A stretch of 64,000 bases of DNA from Amycolatopsis sp. (GCF_025464955.1 NZ_JAODNM010000030.1:124001-188000); one strand, 5' to 3'; shown: positions 19,406-28,530, counted from the first letter of the stretch. Made by a program: numbers and translations. The notes: generated by a model not told the origin, from the sequence alone.

Positions 19406-22400
19406 TTACAGTCCCTTGCACTGTCCGGCGGACGGACCACGAACGGTGTTCGCGAGGGTGTTGTTCGTCGGTGCCGACTGGTTGCCGGTACAGGCGAGCG
19501 GACCGCCCACCTTGCTGCTCGCGATCAGCGGACCGTTGTCCCCGGTCAGCGCGACCGGCCCGCCGATGTCGGCCAGCTCGATCATGACCGTGCCGGTCGC
19601 CCCGGTGATCGCCACCGGGCCGCCGACCTTCGTCCCGTACAGCTCCACCGACACCGCACCCGACGCGCTGACCGGTCCGGAGATGGTGCCGCCCTTGGCG
19701 ATCAGGCTCGCGCCCTTCGCTACGTTCACCGGACCGTTCACGGTGGCGTTCTGCAGACACGCCGTGCCGCTCGTGACCGTCAGCGGACCCTGGTGGATGC
19801 CGGTGACGGTCTGCGTGCAAGCCGCGTCCGGCTGTCCGAGAAGCTCCACTTCGGACAGTGACGCCGAGCCACCGGTGCTCGCGGTGACCTGCACCCGGTA
19901 GTAGGTGTAGTGCGCCGGGTTGGCGACCTTGAACGCCTGCGTCTGCTGGCGCCACTGGAAACTCTGGTCGGTCTCGGTGTCCGCGACCGCCCACGTCTTC
20001 CCGTCGTAGGAACCCTGCAGTGTCCAGTTCTTCGGATCGCCCGCGCCCTTCGGTGACGTCAGCGTGTAGTGCGTCACCGCCTGGTCGGCCGAATTCAGCT
20101 GGTACTGCAGCGTGCCGGTGACCTTCGCCTCGGTGTTCGAGGTGTTGTCGAAGAACGGCGTGACGTTGCTGCCGTCGGACGTCGACGCGGTGCCCTGGCC
20201 AGGTCCGGTGAGGTCGTGCAGCGGCGTCGGAACGGCGTCGCCCTCTGTGATCGACTTCGGCGCGTCACCGGCACCCGTGCCCCACTGGGAGGGGTTCGGG
20301 CCCATGTCGAAGTCCAGGGTGCCGCCTCCTGCGATCAGGGACTGCGGCAGCGACGTCGAGGTGTACGCCTTGCCGTTGACCTTGAGGCCCTGGATGTAGA
20401 CGTTCTTCGCGTTGTTCTTCGGCGCGTTGATCACCAGGTCGTGCCCGTTCTGCAGGTGCACGGTGGCTTTGGTGAACAGCGGAGAGCCGATCGCGTAGTT
20501 CGGGCTGCCCATCTGCAGGGGGTAGAAGCCCAGCGAGCCGAAGATGTCCCAAGCGGACATCTCGCCGTTGTCCTCGTCGCCCGGGTAACCCTGGCCGATC
20601 TCACTGCCGACGTAGAGCCGCGAGAGTGCCTCACGGACCTTCGCCTGCGTCTTCGACGGCTGACCCGCGTAGTCGTACATGTAGAGCAGGTGGTGCGAGG
20701 GCTGGTTGGACGCGCCGTACTGGCCCATCCGCACGTCCCGCGCTTCCCGCATCTCGTGGATCGCGCCACCGTAGGAACCGGGGAAGTTCGCGGTCTCCTG
20801 GTCGGCGAAGAACGCATCCAGCTTGTTAGCCAGCTTGTCCTTGCCGCCGTAGAGGTTCGCGAGTCCCTGGCCGTCCTGCGGCACGGTGAACGCCATGTTC
20901 CAGCCGTCGGTCTCGGTGTAGTCCCCGCCCCAGACTCGCGGGTCGTACTGGGCGTCCGGCGTGGTGACCTTGCCGGCGGGGTCCTTGCCCTGGAAGAAGC
21001 CGACGTTCTTGTCGAACAGGTTCACGTAGTTCTGCGCGCGGTTGGTGAAGTACGTGTAGTTCTCCTCGTACTCCTTCTTCTTGGGGTCGTTCGGAGCGGC
21101 TTCGTCGGCGAGCTTCTTCGACAGGTTCGCGATGCCGAAGTCGTTGACGTAGCTCTCCATCGCCCAGGAGAAGCCCTCGCCCGTGGTGTTCGGGGTGTAG
21201 CCGAGGAAGTTCGACCGGTCGATGCCCTTGCGACCCACCGCCGAGCTCGGCGGCACCACGGTGGCGTCCTTGACCGCCGCGTCGTAGGCCGACTTGACGT
21301 CGAAGTTCGTCACGCCCTTGAGGTAGGCGTCGGCGAACGCGACGTCGGAGCTCGTGCCCGTCATCAGGTCGGCGTAGCCGGGGGAGGACCAGCGCGCGAT
21401 CCAGCCGCCATCGCGGTACTGCTGGACGAACCCGTCGATCATCTTCCCGGCCATGTCCGGGCTGAGCAGCGAATACGCCGGCCAGGTCGTGCGATAGGTG
21501 TCCCAGAACCCGTTGTTGACGTAGGTCTGGCCGTCGACGATCTTCGACCCGGTCTGGGTCGCGGTGTCGGTGCCGGTCTTCGGCGAAACCGGGCTCGCGT
21601 ACTTGTAGACGGGCTTGTCGGCGGTGCCGGTGTTCTCGAAGCCCTCGTTCGGGAAGAGGAACAGCCGGTACATGTTCGAGTAGAGCGTGGTGAGCTGGTC
21701 CTGCGACGCGCCCTGCACCTCGATGACGCCGAGCTGCTTGTCCCACGCCTGCTGCGCGGCCTCCCGAACCGAGTCGAACGTCGCTGTCGGCGCGATTTCC
21801 ATGGCCAGGTTCTGCTTGGCCTGGTCGACGCTGAGCAGCGAGGTCGCGATCCGCATGTTCACCGTCTTCGACGCGCCCGCGTCGAACCGGAGGTAGCCGC
21901 GGACGTTGTCCAAGCCCCCGCCGGTCAGCTTCGAACCCGCGGTGACGGGCTTGTCGAACGTCGCGTAGACGAACATCCGCCCCGCACCGGCGGACAGCCC
22001 GCTCTTGGCATCGGAGTACCCGCTCAGCGTGCCCGTGGCCGGGTCGAGGGTCAGCCCGCCCTCGTTCGTGACGTTGTCGAAGATGAGGCTGGAGTCGTTG
22101 CCGGGGAAGGTGAACTGCATCATCGCGGCGTGGTCGGTCGGCGCGATGTCGGTCTTGATCCCGTTTTCGAACTGCACGCTGTACTCGTGCGCGCGGGCCG
22201 TTTCGTTGTCGTGCTTGAACGTCAGCGCGCGGGCGGCCCGATCGGGATCGGGGACCCCGGCCGCGGCCGAGGGCATGACCTGGAAGCTCTGCCGGTCACC
22301 CATCCACGGGCTCGGTTCATGGCTGACGCTGAACGCCTGCAGTGACGGCAGGTTCTGCGCGTTGTTCTGCGAGGCGTAGTTGTACAGCCAGCTGTTCGAG

Positions 22401-23722
22401 CCGGCATCGGTGACCGGAGTCCAGAAGTTGAAGCCGTGCGGGACCGCGGTGGCCGGATAGTTGTTGCCGCGCGAGAACGTGCTGTTCGCGAGGGTGCCGC
22501 GGGTGGTGAGGACGTTGTCCGACGGCCTGGTGCTGACCGGCGGGGTCGGCGTCGCGGAGATCTTGATGTCGTCGAGCCAGCCCTGCAGCTGCCCGGGACC
22601 GTTCGGGTTGTCGTAACCGACGAGGATGCGGGCGATCGTCTTGCCCTGCGCCGCGGCCCCGATGGCCGAACGGATCGCGTTCCATTGGTTGGCGTACAAC
22701 GCCTTCCCGGCGCCCTGGCCCTGCGGGGACAGCCCGAAGCCGTACTGGTCGACCGCACCGAGGTCGCTGAGGTACGTGCCGTCGGTGAACGCGAGATCCA
22801 CCGCGACGTTGTTGCTGGGGTACTTGAGGTCGTCCTTGATGAACTGCGGGAACACCTTGTACGACAGCTCGGTCGACGGCGTCACCGGGATGTTGACGTC
22901 GAAGATCCTGTTGTACGAGTACCCGTGGCCGGCGACGGTCTGCGTGCCGGAGTAGCGGTACGCGCGGACGCCGGTGAAGCCGACGTTGTTCTTGTTCGTG
23001 TACCCGCTCGTCGGCCCACTGTCGGGGAACGTGCGCATGTTCGGCAGCGGCGGCGGTGCCGGGTCGTCGTTGGCCAGCAGCAGCTCGGAGGCCTGCAGGA
23101 TCGGTCCGCCGTTGTTGGCGGTCACGTTGAGCCGGTAGTACTTGTACGCGGCGCTCGGTGCCGCGAGCTTGTAGTCGTTCTGCTGGAACCGCGCCGCGAA
23201 CGACTGGTTGGTCTGGGTGTCGAGGTCCGTCCACGCCTGGGCGTCATTGGAGCCCTGGAGCGCCCACGCCTTCGGGTCGCGCTCGGGAGAGTCGTTCGCC
23301 GACGCCAGCGCGTAGTGGGTGATCGACGTCGGCTCGGACAGGGTGGCCTGCGCCCACGCGGTCGGGTTCCAGGACAGCCACTTGGAGTCGGTGGAGGCGT
23401 CGAACAGGTTCGCGACGACCTCGCCGCCGGCGGTGTTCTCGCTGCTCGCGCTCGACTCGGTGATCTTGCCCCGGATGTCACCGGGGATCGCGGTGCCGTT
23501 GGCGCCGTTGACCCCGAAGGCCTTCGGCTTGCCGGCTGCGTCGGTGTCGACGGTGTCGTTCCAGGTCGGCTGGGGGTCGCCGGTTTCGAACGAGGAGTAG
23601 AAGTCCGGGGGTGTCGCGGCCTGGGCCATGGCGGCGCCCGCCGCCGGCAGGGCGACCAGGCTCGAGGCGATGACAACGACGGACAAGAGAGTGCGGACCG
23701 ATGGTCTCGCGCTTCGGGGCAT
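19406..23722 (-). CDS. Secreted multidomain GH92 alpha-mannosidase with repetitive C-terminal domain
   Basis: The 1438-residue enzyme begins with a signal peptide (MPRSARPSVRTLLSVVVIAS..., cut near AQAATP). An F5/8C-like domain (about 60-200), a second beta domain, the GH92 catalytic core (about 400-1080, with VPHGFNFWTPV, WDTYRTTWPAY and GDEDNGEMSAW) and another F5/8C-like domain (about 1150-1300) follow. The last 130 residues are built from GPV/GPL-containing repeats (GPVNV, GPVSA, GPVAI, GPVAL, GPLAC) that suggest a small beta-helix bounded by Cys residues. The ATG at 23722 has GGAG five bases upstream; an adjacent ATG at 23725 is also possible. It should trim alpha-mannan or N-glycans outside the cell. 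Confidence 0.93.
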   Translation of the reverse strand: MPRSARPSVRTLLSVVVIASSLVALPAAGAAMAQAATPPDFYSSFETGDPQPTWNDTVDTDAAGKPKAFGVNGANGTAIPGDIRGKITESSASSENTAGGEVVANLFDASTDSKWLSWNPTAWAQATLSEPTSITHYALASANDSPERDPKAWALQGSNDAQAWTDLDTQTNQSFAARFQQNDYKLAAPSAAYKYYRLNVTANNGGPILQASELLLANDDPAPPPLPNMRTFPDSGPTSGYTNKNNVGFTGVRAYRYSGTQTVAGHGYSYNRIFDVNIPVTPSTELSYKVFPQFIKDDLKYPSNNVAVDLAFTDGTYLSDLGAVDQYGFGLSPQGQGAGKALYANQWNAIRSAIGAAAQGKTIARILVGYDNPNGPGQLQGWLDDIKISATPTPPVSTRPSDNVLTTRGTLANSTFSRGNNYPATAVPHGFNFWTPVTDAGSNSWLYNYASQNNAQNLPSLQAFSVSHEPSPWMGDRQSFQVMPSAAAGVPDPDRAARALTFKHDNETARAHEYSVQFENGIKTDIAPTDHAAMMQFTFPGNDSSLIFDNVTNEGGLTLDPATGTLSGYSDAKSGLSAGAGRMFVYATFDKPVTAGSKLTGGGLDNVRGYLRFDAGASKTVNMRIATSLLSVDQAKQNLAMEIAPTATFDSVREAAQQAWDKQLGVIEVQGASQDQLTTLYSNMYRLFLFPNEGFENTGTADKPVYKYASPVSPKTGTDTATQTGSKIVDGQTYVNNGFWDTYRTTWPAYSLLSPDMAGKMIDGFVQQYRDGGWIARWSSPGYADLMTGTSSDVAFADAYLKGVTNFDVKSAYDAAVKDATVVPPSSAVGRKGIDRSNFLGYTPNTTGEGFSWAMESYVNDFGIANLSKKLADEAAPNDPKKKEYEENYTYFTNRAQNYVNLFDKNVGFFQGKDPAGKVTTPDAQYDPRVWGGDYTETDGWNMAFTVPQDGQGLANLYGGKDKLANKLDAFFADQETANFPGSYGGAIHEMREARDVRMGQYGASNQPSHHLLYMYDYAGQPSKTQAKVREALSRLYVGSEIGQGYPGDEDNGEMSAWDIFGSLGFYPLQMGSPNYAIGSPLFTKATVHLQNGHDLVINAPKNNAKNVYIQGLKVNGKAYTSTSLPQSLIAGGGTLDFDMGPNPSQWGTGAGDAPKSITEGDAVPTPLHDLTGPGQGTASTSDGSNVTPFFDNTSNTEAKVTGTLQYQLNSADQAVTHYTLTSPKGAGDPKNWTLQGSYDGKTWAVADTETDQSFQWRQQTQAFKVANPAHYTYYRVQVTASTGGSASLSEVELLGQPDAACTQTVTGIHQGPLTVTSGTACLQNATVNGPVNVAKGASLIAKGGTISGPVSASGAVSVELYGTKVGGPVAITGATGTVMIELADIGGPVALTGDNGPLIASSKVGGPLACTGNQSAPTNNTLANTVRGPSAGQCKGL

Positions 23723-23898
23723 CATTGCTCCAAGCAGTGTTGGCGGGGCGTCGAACCGGGTGCCGATCAGTGGGGACGAGAGCGGCGCGGATGTAGCGAA
23801 GCCCGCGAGTGACATCGATGTCAAGAACCGCGCCGGAATCTGACCTGAATCGGACAACGAGCCTTAACCCGTTTCGCCTAGCGGACGTATAAGACACC

Positions 23899-23918
23899 GC
23901 AACTCGCCGTCGAGTTGC
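23899..23918. repeat. Dispersed palindrome, copy 1
   Basis: GCAACTCGCCGTCGAGTTGC has 8-base perfect arms and a CCGT centre. It lies between the GH92 start and the methyltransferase stop. The following TGCTTAG...GCAACGA is shared with the copy at 48099, so the repeat unit here is about 40 bases. Confidence 0.8.
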
Positions 23919-23941
23919 GGTGCTTAGGGCTTGCAACGATC

Positions 23942-23961
23942 GCAAGTCGACGGCGAGTTGC
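23942..23961. repeat. Dispersed palindrome, copy 2 (inverted)
   Basis: GCAAGTCGACGGCGAGTTGC is the reverse complement of copy 1 with one mismatch. Copies 1 and 2 lie 23 bases apart head to head, so the pair can also form one long hairpin just downstream of the methyltransferase gene. Confidence 0.75.
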
Positions 23962-23963
23962 GG

Positions 23964-24626
23964 TTAGCGGAGCTTGCGGGCGTGGAGGACGGCGTCCTGC
24001 AGGGTGATCTCGCGGCCGTCGGGATCGATCGCCGGCCGCGAGCGGGCGTCCACGGCGACGACGTCCCACTCGGCCGGGTCCAGCGCGGCCGCGAGGTCCT
24101 CGCCGGTGAAGAACATGCCGCGCATCTCCGGCCTGTCCATCGCGGAGTGCATGTGGGACGGGTGGTGGCCGACGATCACCAGTGACCCGCCCGGCGCGAC
24201 CGACGCCGCGAGCCGCGCGTACAGCACGTCACGCTGCTGGGCCGGCAGGTGCATGAACTGGGCGGACACGAGATCGAAGCAACCGACGGCCGGTGTCCAG
24301 TCGACGACGTCGGTGTGCACCCAGTCCACCCGCTCACCGATCCCGAGTTCCTCGGCTTTCGCGGCCGCGCGTTGCAACGCGACCGTGGAGAAGTCCACCG
24401 CCGTCACCTGCCAGCCGCGCGAAGCAAGCCACAGGGTGTCGGCGCCTTCCCCGCAGCCGACGTCGAGTGCCGCGCCGGCGGGGAGGTCCGATGCTTCGGC
24501 TACGAGCTGGGCGTTGGGGTTTCCGCTCCAGACAGCGGTGGTCGAGCGGTAGCGCTCCTCCCAGAAGACCTCGTCGAATACTTCAGGCACGGTGTGTCCT
24601 TCGTGGTTGTGCTGTTCAGAGGCCAT
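23964..24626 (-). CDS. Class I SAM-dependent methyltransferase
   Basis: The 220-residue protein has motif I ALDVGCGEGAD (about residues 53-63), an acidic post-I residue (VDFS) and a later GGSLVIVGHHP strand. These are typical of small-molecule or thiopurine-like class I methyltransferases. The substrate is unknown. It overlaps the end of the upstream oxidoreductase gene by 11 bases, so they form an operon. GTG at 24590, with GAAGGA upstream, is an alternative start that would remove the His-rich leader HNHEGH. Confidence 0.88.
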   Translation of the reverse strand: MASEQHNHEGHTVPEVFDEVFWEERYRSTTAVWSGNPNAQLVAEASDLPAGAALDVGCGEGADTLWLASRGWQVTAVDFSTVALQRAAAKAEELGIGERVDWVHTDVVDWTPAVGCFDLVSAQFMHLPAQQRDVLYARLAASVAPGGSLVIVGHHPSHMHSAMDRPEMRGMFFTGEDLAAALDPAEWDVVAVDARSRPAIDPDGREITLQDAVLHARKLR

Positions 24627-25632
24627 GGCGGCGGTTTCCCATCACTAGTTCGCTGACGCGGGCTTCGATAACGGCGGAAAACGGCTCGCGGTAGGCGTCG
24701 ACGGCGTGCCGGGTGTCTTCGGCGATCAGGCCGGCGTTGATGTGCGCGCCGGCCGTGGCGCCCGCCGCGGCAGCGGGGAGAACCTGGGCGACGAGGTCGG
24801 TGACGTTGCCCGCGACCCAGACCCCGGGAACCGCCGTCAGTCCGGTCGGGTCGGCGGCGATGTGCTCGCCGACGCCACTCGGATGAGCGACGGGCTCCAG
24901 CCCGAGGGACCGCAGGACCCCCGAACGGGCGACAACGTGCGGCATGACAGCCAGGGCCTGCCGGGCGACGACGTCGCCGTCGCGAAGCCGGACTCCGGCC
25001 AGGTGACCGTCGACGATCTCGAGCGACTCCACCTCTCCGGCGACGACTCGGATGCCGCGCGCCGCGAGTTGTTCGCTCTCCTCGTCGGACGGCGACGCCA
25101 TGCCGTTCAGGAACAGCGTGACGTCGGCGCTCCACTGGCGGAACATCAACGCCTGATGGACCGCCATCGGCCCGCTCGCGAGGACGCCGATCGCCCGGTC
25201 GCGGACCTCCCAGCCGTGGCAGTACGGGCAGTGCAGAACGTCGTTGCCCCACAGTTCCCGCAGGCCGGGCACGTTGGGCAGCTCGTCGACGAGCCCCGTG
25301 GTGACCAGCAATCGCCGGGCACCGAGAACACGTCCATCCGCCAGCGACACGGCGAACCCGTCACCCTCGCGGACGGCGTCGGTGACCTCCCCGTCCAGCA
25401 GTTCGCCGCCATACCGCCGGACCTCTTCCCGGCCGGCTTCCAGCAGTTCGGCGGGCTTCATTCCGTCGCGGGACAAGAACCCGTGGACGCCGGCGGCCGG
25501 GGCGTTGCGCGGCGAACCGGCGTCGACCACGGCCACCGAACGCCGGGCCCGGCCCAGCATCAGCGCCCCGCTCAAGCCCGCGGCCCCGCCACCGACGACC
25601 ACTACGTCGTACTTCTTCCTGTTCTCGGTCAT
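24616..25632 (-). CDS. Thioredoxin-reductase-like NAD(P)/FAD-dependent oxidoreductase
   Basis: The 338-residue flavoprotein has an FAD-binding VVVGGGAAGLSGALMLGRA near the N-terminus, the redox pair CPYC (Cys135 and Cys138 in HCPYCHGWEV), and a C-terminal TGLTAVPGVWVAGNV FAD motif. It could be a thioredoxin reductase-like enzyme or a disulfide-forming oxidase of the type found in dithiol natural-product clusters. The ATG at 25632 has GGAGGT seven bases upstream; the longer open frame lacks homology. It is in an operon with the methyltransferase and divergent from an XRE-cupin regulator. Confidence 0.9.
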   Translation of the reverse strand: MTENRKKYDVVVVGGGAAGLSGALMLGRARRSVAVVDAGSPRNAPAAGVHGFLSRDGMKPAELLEAGREEVRRYGGELLDGEVTDAVREGDGFAVSLADGRVLGARRLLVTTGLVDELPNVPGLRELWGNDVLHCPYCHGWEVRDRAIGVLASGPMAVHQALMFRQWSADVTLFLNGMASPSDEESEQLAARGIRVVAGEVESLEIVDGHLAGVRLRDGDVVARQALAVMPHVVARSGVLRSLGLEPVAHPSGVGEHIAADPTGLTAVPGVWVAGNVTDLVAQVLPAAAAGATAGAHINAGLIAEDTRHAVDAYREPFSAVIEARVSELVMGNRRHGL

Positions 25633-25676
25633 GGTGACCACCTCCACCACGACCATGCGCCAGCCGTAGAGGAAGT

Positions 25677-25692
25677 GGCAACCTTTGTTGCC
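25677..25692. promoter_or_regulatory. Dyad operator between the oxidoreductase and XRE-cupin genes
   Basis: GGCAACCTTTGTTGCC has perfect 6-base arms and a CTTT centre. A third half-site, TGGCAAAC, follows at about 25697. It lies 20 bases before the regulator's ATG and 45 bases before the oxidoreductase start, well placed to control both. Confidence 0.65.
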
Positions 25693-25711
25693 GTTATGGC
25701 AAACTGGGCGC

Positions 25712-26296
25712 ATGGACGATCTGGACCGGACCCTCGACGCCGTCGGCCCCCGCTTGCGCGCGCTCCGGCAGCAGCGCGAAACGACGCTCGCCGAGTTGTC
25801 CGAGGCGACCGGGATTTCGGTGAGCACGCTGTCCCGGCTGGAGTCCGGACAACGCCGACCCAACCTCGAACTGCTGTTGCCGCTGGCCGGCGCCTACGGT
25901 GTCCCGCTCGACGAGCTCGTCGGCGCGCCGCCGACCGGCGATCCGCGGATCCACCTCAAGCCGGTCATCCAGCACGGCATGACCATGCTGCCGCTGACGC
26001 GCCGGCCCGGGGGAGTCCAGGCCTACAAGATCGTGATTCCGGCGAACGGGGGACGGCGTGACCCCGATCCGAAGGTCCACGAAGGTTACGAGTGGCTCTA
26101 CGTCCTCAATGGACGGTTGCGGCTCGTGCTCGGCGATCGGGACATCGTGCTATTACCCGGCGAAGCGGCCGAGTTCGACACCCGCGAGCCGCATTGGTTC
26201 GGTAGCCCGGACGACGAAGCGGTCGAGTTCCTGAGCTTGTTCGGTAAACAGGGGGAGCGCGCCCACGTCCGGGCGCGGCCCGGTTCACCGGTGTGA
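25712..26296 (+). CDS. XRE regulator with C-terminal cupin domain
   Basis: The 194-residue protein combines an HTH (about 12-66, TLAELSEATGISVSTLSRLESGQ) with a cupin sensor (about 105-185, including GDRDIVLLPGEAAEFDTREPHWF). Such regulators usually sense a small ligand or metal and control a divergent detoxification or redox operon. Here the neighbour is the oxidoreductase/methyltransferase pair across the dyad at 25677. The ATG at 25712 is the family start. Confidence 0.93.
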   Translation: MDDLDRTLDAVGPRLRALRQQRETTLAELSEATGISVSTLSRLESGQRRPNLELLLPLAGAYGVPLDELVGAPPTGDPRIHLKPVIQHGMTMLPLTRRPGGVQAYKIVIPANGGRRDPDPKVHEGYEWLYVLNGRLRLVLGDRDIVLLPGEAAEFDTREPHWFGSPDDEAVEFLSLFGKQGERAHVRARPGSPV

Positions 26297-26300
26297 GAGC

Positions 26301-27617
26301 TCAGCAGTTCGACAGGAAGTGGTCCAGCACCCGAACGCCGAACCGCAGCCCCTCGACAGGAACCCGTTCGTCGACGCCGTGAGCCATCTCGCGGTAGGGG
26401 AAACCCGCCGGCAGATACAGCGGCGCGAACCCGTAGCAGTCGATCCCGAGTGGGCTGAACGCCTTCGCGTCCGTGCCGCCGCCCATGCAGTACGGCACGA
26501 CCACGGCCTCGGGGTCCTGTGACCGCAGCGCCGACGCCATCGCCTCGAACCACGGCGAGTCCACCGGCGCCTGCACCGGCGGTTGGTGCGCCACGAACTC
26601 ACGCTCGACGCCCTCGCCGAGCATCGCGTCGATCTCGGCGAGCAGGATCTCTTCGGTGCCCGGCAGCACGCGGGTGTCGACCTGCGCGTGGGCGACGGTC
26701 GGGATCACGTTGACCTTGTACCCGGCCTCGAGCATCGTTGGCGTGGTGCTGTTGCGAACCGTCGGCACGACCAGCCCGCCGGCCGGGCCCAGCCGGGCGA
26801 TCGTCGCGTCGATGGCAGCTTCGCCGGTCAGGTCGACCTCGACGCCGAGCGCGTCGCCGGTCCGTTCGAGGAACGCGCGCACGGTCGGCGTGAGGTGCAC
26901 GGGCCATCGGTGCGCGGTGATCCGGCCCAGGGCGTCGACCAGGCGGGTGACGGCGTTCTCGGTGTTCGGCCGCGAACCGTGCCCGGCCCGGCCGCGCGCG
27001 GTGAGCCGCAGGTGGGCTGTCCCGCGTTCGGCGGTCGCGACCGGGTAAAGCCGCACGATCCGCCCGTCGGCTGCCGGCACGTGGTAGGTGTAGCCGCCGG
27101 ACTCGCTGATCGCGGCCGCGCAGCCCTCGAACAGTGACGGGTGCTCCCGGGCGAGCCAATGCGCGCCGTAGTCGCCCTTGTCCTCCTCGTCGGCGACGAA
27201 CGCGAGGACGAGGTCCCGCCGCGGGCGCTGGCCCGACCGGGCGAACGAGTCGACGACGGCGAGCACCATCGCGCAGAAGTCCTTCATGTCCGTCGCGCCG
27301 CGGCCCCAGACGAAGCCGTCGGACACCTCGCCGGAGAACGGCGGCACCGACCAGTCGCTCGCTTCGGCGGGGACGACGTCGAGATGGCCTTGGACCAGCA
27401 GCGCGGGCAGGCTCGGATCGGATCCGGGGATCCGTGCGATGACGTTCGCTCGTCCGGGCGCGGCCTCGATGATCTTCGCGTCGACACCGGCGTCGGCCAG
27501 CAGCGTGGCAACGTACTCCGCCGCTTCACGCTCGCCCTCGGAGTCGCCGTTGCCGCGGTTGGTGGTGTCGAACCGGATCAAGGTCGAACAGACATCGACC
27601 ACGTCGAACTCAGCCAT
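26301..27617 (-). CDS. M20/M25/M40 family metallo-peptidase
   Basis: The 438-residue zinc hydrolase is of the ArgE/DapE/carboxypeptidase G2 clan. Metal and catalytic residues are His78 and Asp80 (GHLDVVP), Asp110 (GRGATDMK) and the Glu144-Glu145 pair (ADEEDKGD). It should cleave a dipeptide or N-acyl amino acid in the cytoplasm. Its start lies within the last codons of the upstream M55 peptidase gene (8-base overlap), so the two probably cooperate in degrading peptides, perhaps wall-derived D-peptides. Confidence 0.93.
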   Translation of the reverse strand: MAEFDVVDVCSTLIRFDTTNRGNGDSEGEREAAEYVATLLADAGVDAKIIEAAPGRANVIARIPGSDPSLPALLVQGHLDVVPAEASDWSVPPFSGEVSDGFVWGRGATDMKDFCAMVLAVVDSFARSGQRPRRDLVLAFVADEEDKGDYGAHWLAREHPSLFEGCAAAISESGGYTYHVPAADGRIVRLYPVATAERGTAHLRLTARGRAGHGSRPNTENAVTRLVDALGRITAHRWPVHLTPTVRAFLERTGDALGVEVDLTGEAAIDATIARLGPAGGLVVPTVRNSTTPTMLEAGYKVNVIPTVAHAQVDTRVLPGTEEILLAEIDAMLGEGVEREFVAHQPPVQAPVDSPWFEAMASALRSQDPEAVVVPYCMGGGTDAKAFSPLGIDCYGFAPLYLPAGFPYREMAHGVDERVPVEGLRFGVRVLDHFLSNC

Positions 27618-28437
27618 AGATCCCCTGTACCGCTCCGGCGGCGATGGCCGTGACCACCTTGAACGCCTTCATCGCCTCGGTCATGGTCGGCGCGTCGAAG
27701 CCGACCCGGCGGACGCCGATCTGTTCGACGGTCGGGATCACGGCGGTGGCCTGGGCGAGGTGGCTCGCGTCGAACTCGACCTCGATCCGGTGCGCGCCGC
27801 GCTCGGGCGCGAGCCGACCTGCCTGGACCATGCCCTCGGCGGCCGCGGTCCTGAGCAGTTCGCTGGTGCGCGCCGGCGGCAGGCAGATGGCCGCGTACCG
27901 GCTCACGCACTCCTTGACCGGCACCAGTTCGGCGTCCGGCGCGTAGTCGCGGGCGTCGTCACACGCCTTGTCGTCGCCTGTTACCACCAGCACCGGGACG
28001 CCGTACTCGGCCGCCATCCCGGCGTTGAGCCTGCCTTCGCTGGCCGGGATGTCGTCGAGCCACACACCGGTGATCTGGTTCTCGAGGTAGGTGTGCGAGA
28101 GGACCCCGTCGAAGCCCGCACCGGCGTGATAGCCCAGGAAGACGACCCCTTCGACGCCGCTGTCGATGCCCTGCATCATCGACAGCGGTTTGTGCCGGCC
28201 GGTGAGCATGCGCGCACGTGGGTCGAGGTCCTCAAGCAGCAGGTTGCGCTGTGACGAGTGTGCCTCGTTGACCAGGACATCCGTCGCGCCCGCGTCGAAC
28301 AGCCCGGCGATCGTGGCGTTGACATCCCCGGTGAACAGCCGCCGGAAGCGTTGCCACTGTTCGGTTCCGGGGATGACGTCGTCGGTCCAGGTGACGCCCG
28401 TCGCGCCTTCCATGTCCGCCGAGAGCAAGATCCGCAT
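27610..28437 (-). CDS. M55 family D-aminopeptidase (DppA-like)
   Basis: The 275-residue protein starts MRILLSADMEGATG, the zinc-binding N-terminus of DppA in which Asp8 and Glu10 are ligands; further conserved His residues follow in GYHAG and NEAHSS contexts. M55 enzymes release D-amino acids from short D-peptides. The ATG at 28437 fits the family; an in-frame ATG lies three codons upstream. It leads an operon with the M20 peptidase gene, and the TGTATA dyad at 28512 sits 75 bases upstream. Confidence 0.92.
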   Translation of the reverse strand: MRILLSADMEGATGVTWTDDVIPGTEQWQRFRRLFTGDVNATIAGLFDAGATDVLVNEAHSSQRNLLLEDLDPRARMLTGRHKPLSMMQGIDSGVEGVVFLGYHAGAGFDGVLSHTYLENQITGVWLDDIPASEGRLNAGMAAEYGVPVLVVTGDDKACDDARDYAPDAELVPVKECVSRYAAICLPPARTSELLRTAAAEGMVQAGRLAPERGAHRIEVEFDASHLAQATAVIPTVEQIGVRRVGFDAPTMTEAMKAFKVVTAIAAGAVQGIYG

Positions 28438-28511
28438 CGCGCACACTTTAGCCCGTACCGCCCTTTCTCGTGGGGCCTCGGGTTTTCAGTGAAGCGTCGA
28501 GGTGAGGAAAG

Positions 28512-28530
28512 TGTATAACGAGCTATACAG
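28512..28530. repeat. Dispersed AT-rich dyad, copy 3
   Basis: TGTATAACGAGCTATACAG has perfect TGTATA/TATACA half-sites, followed by CTGC. It is the only copy located upstream of a gene start (M55/M20 operon), where a repressor could act. It also lies downstream of the AlkD-like gene. Confidence 0.65.

Noticed and set aside
20069..22345. 758-codon open frame on the plus strand
   Set aside because: Antisense shadow of the secreted GH92 gene.
23899..23961. CRISPR-like repeat pair
   Set aside because: Only two copies, in opposite orientation, with no spacer array and no cas genes in the window.
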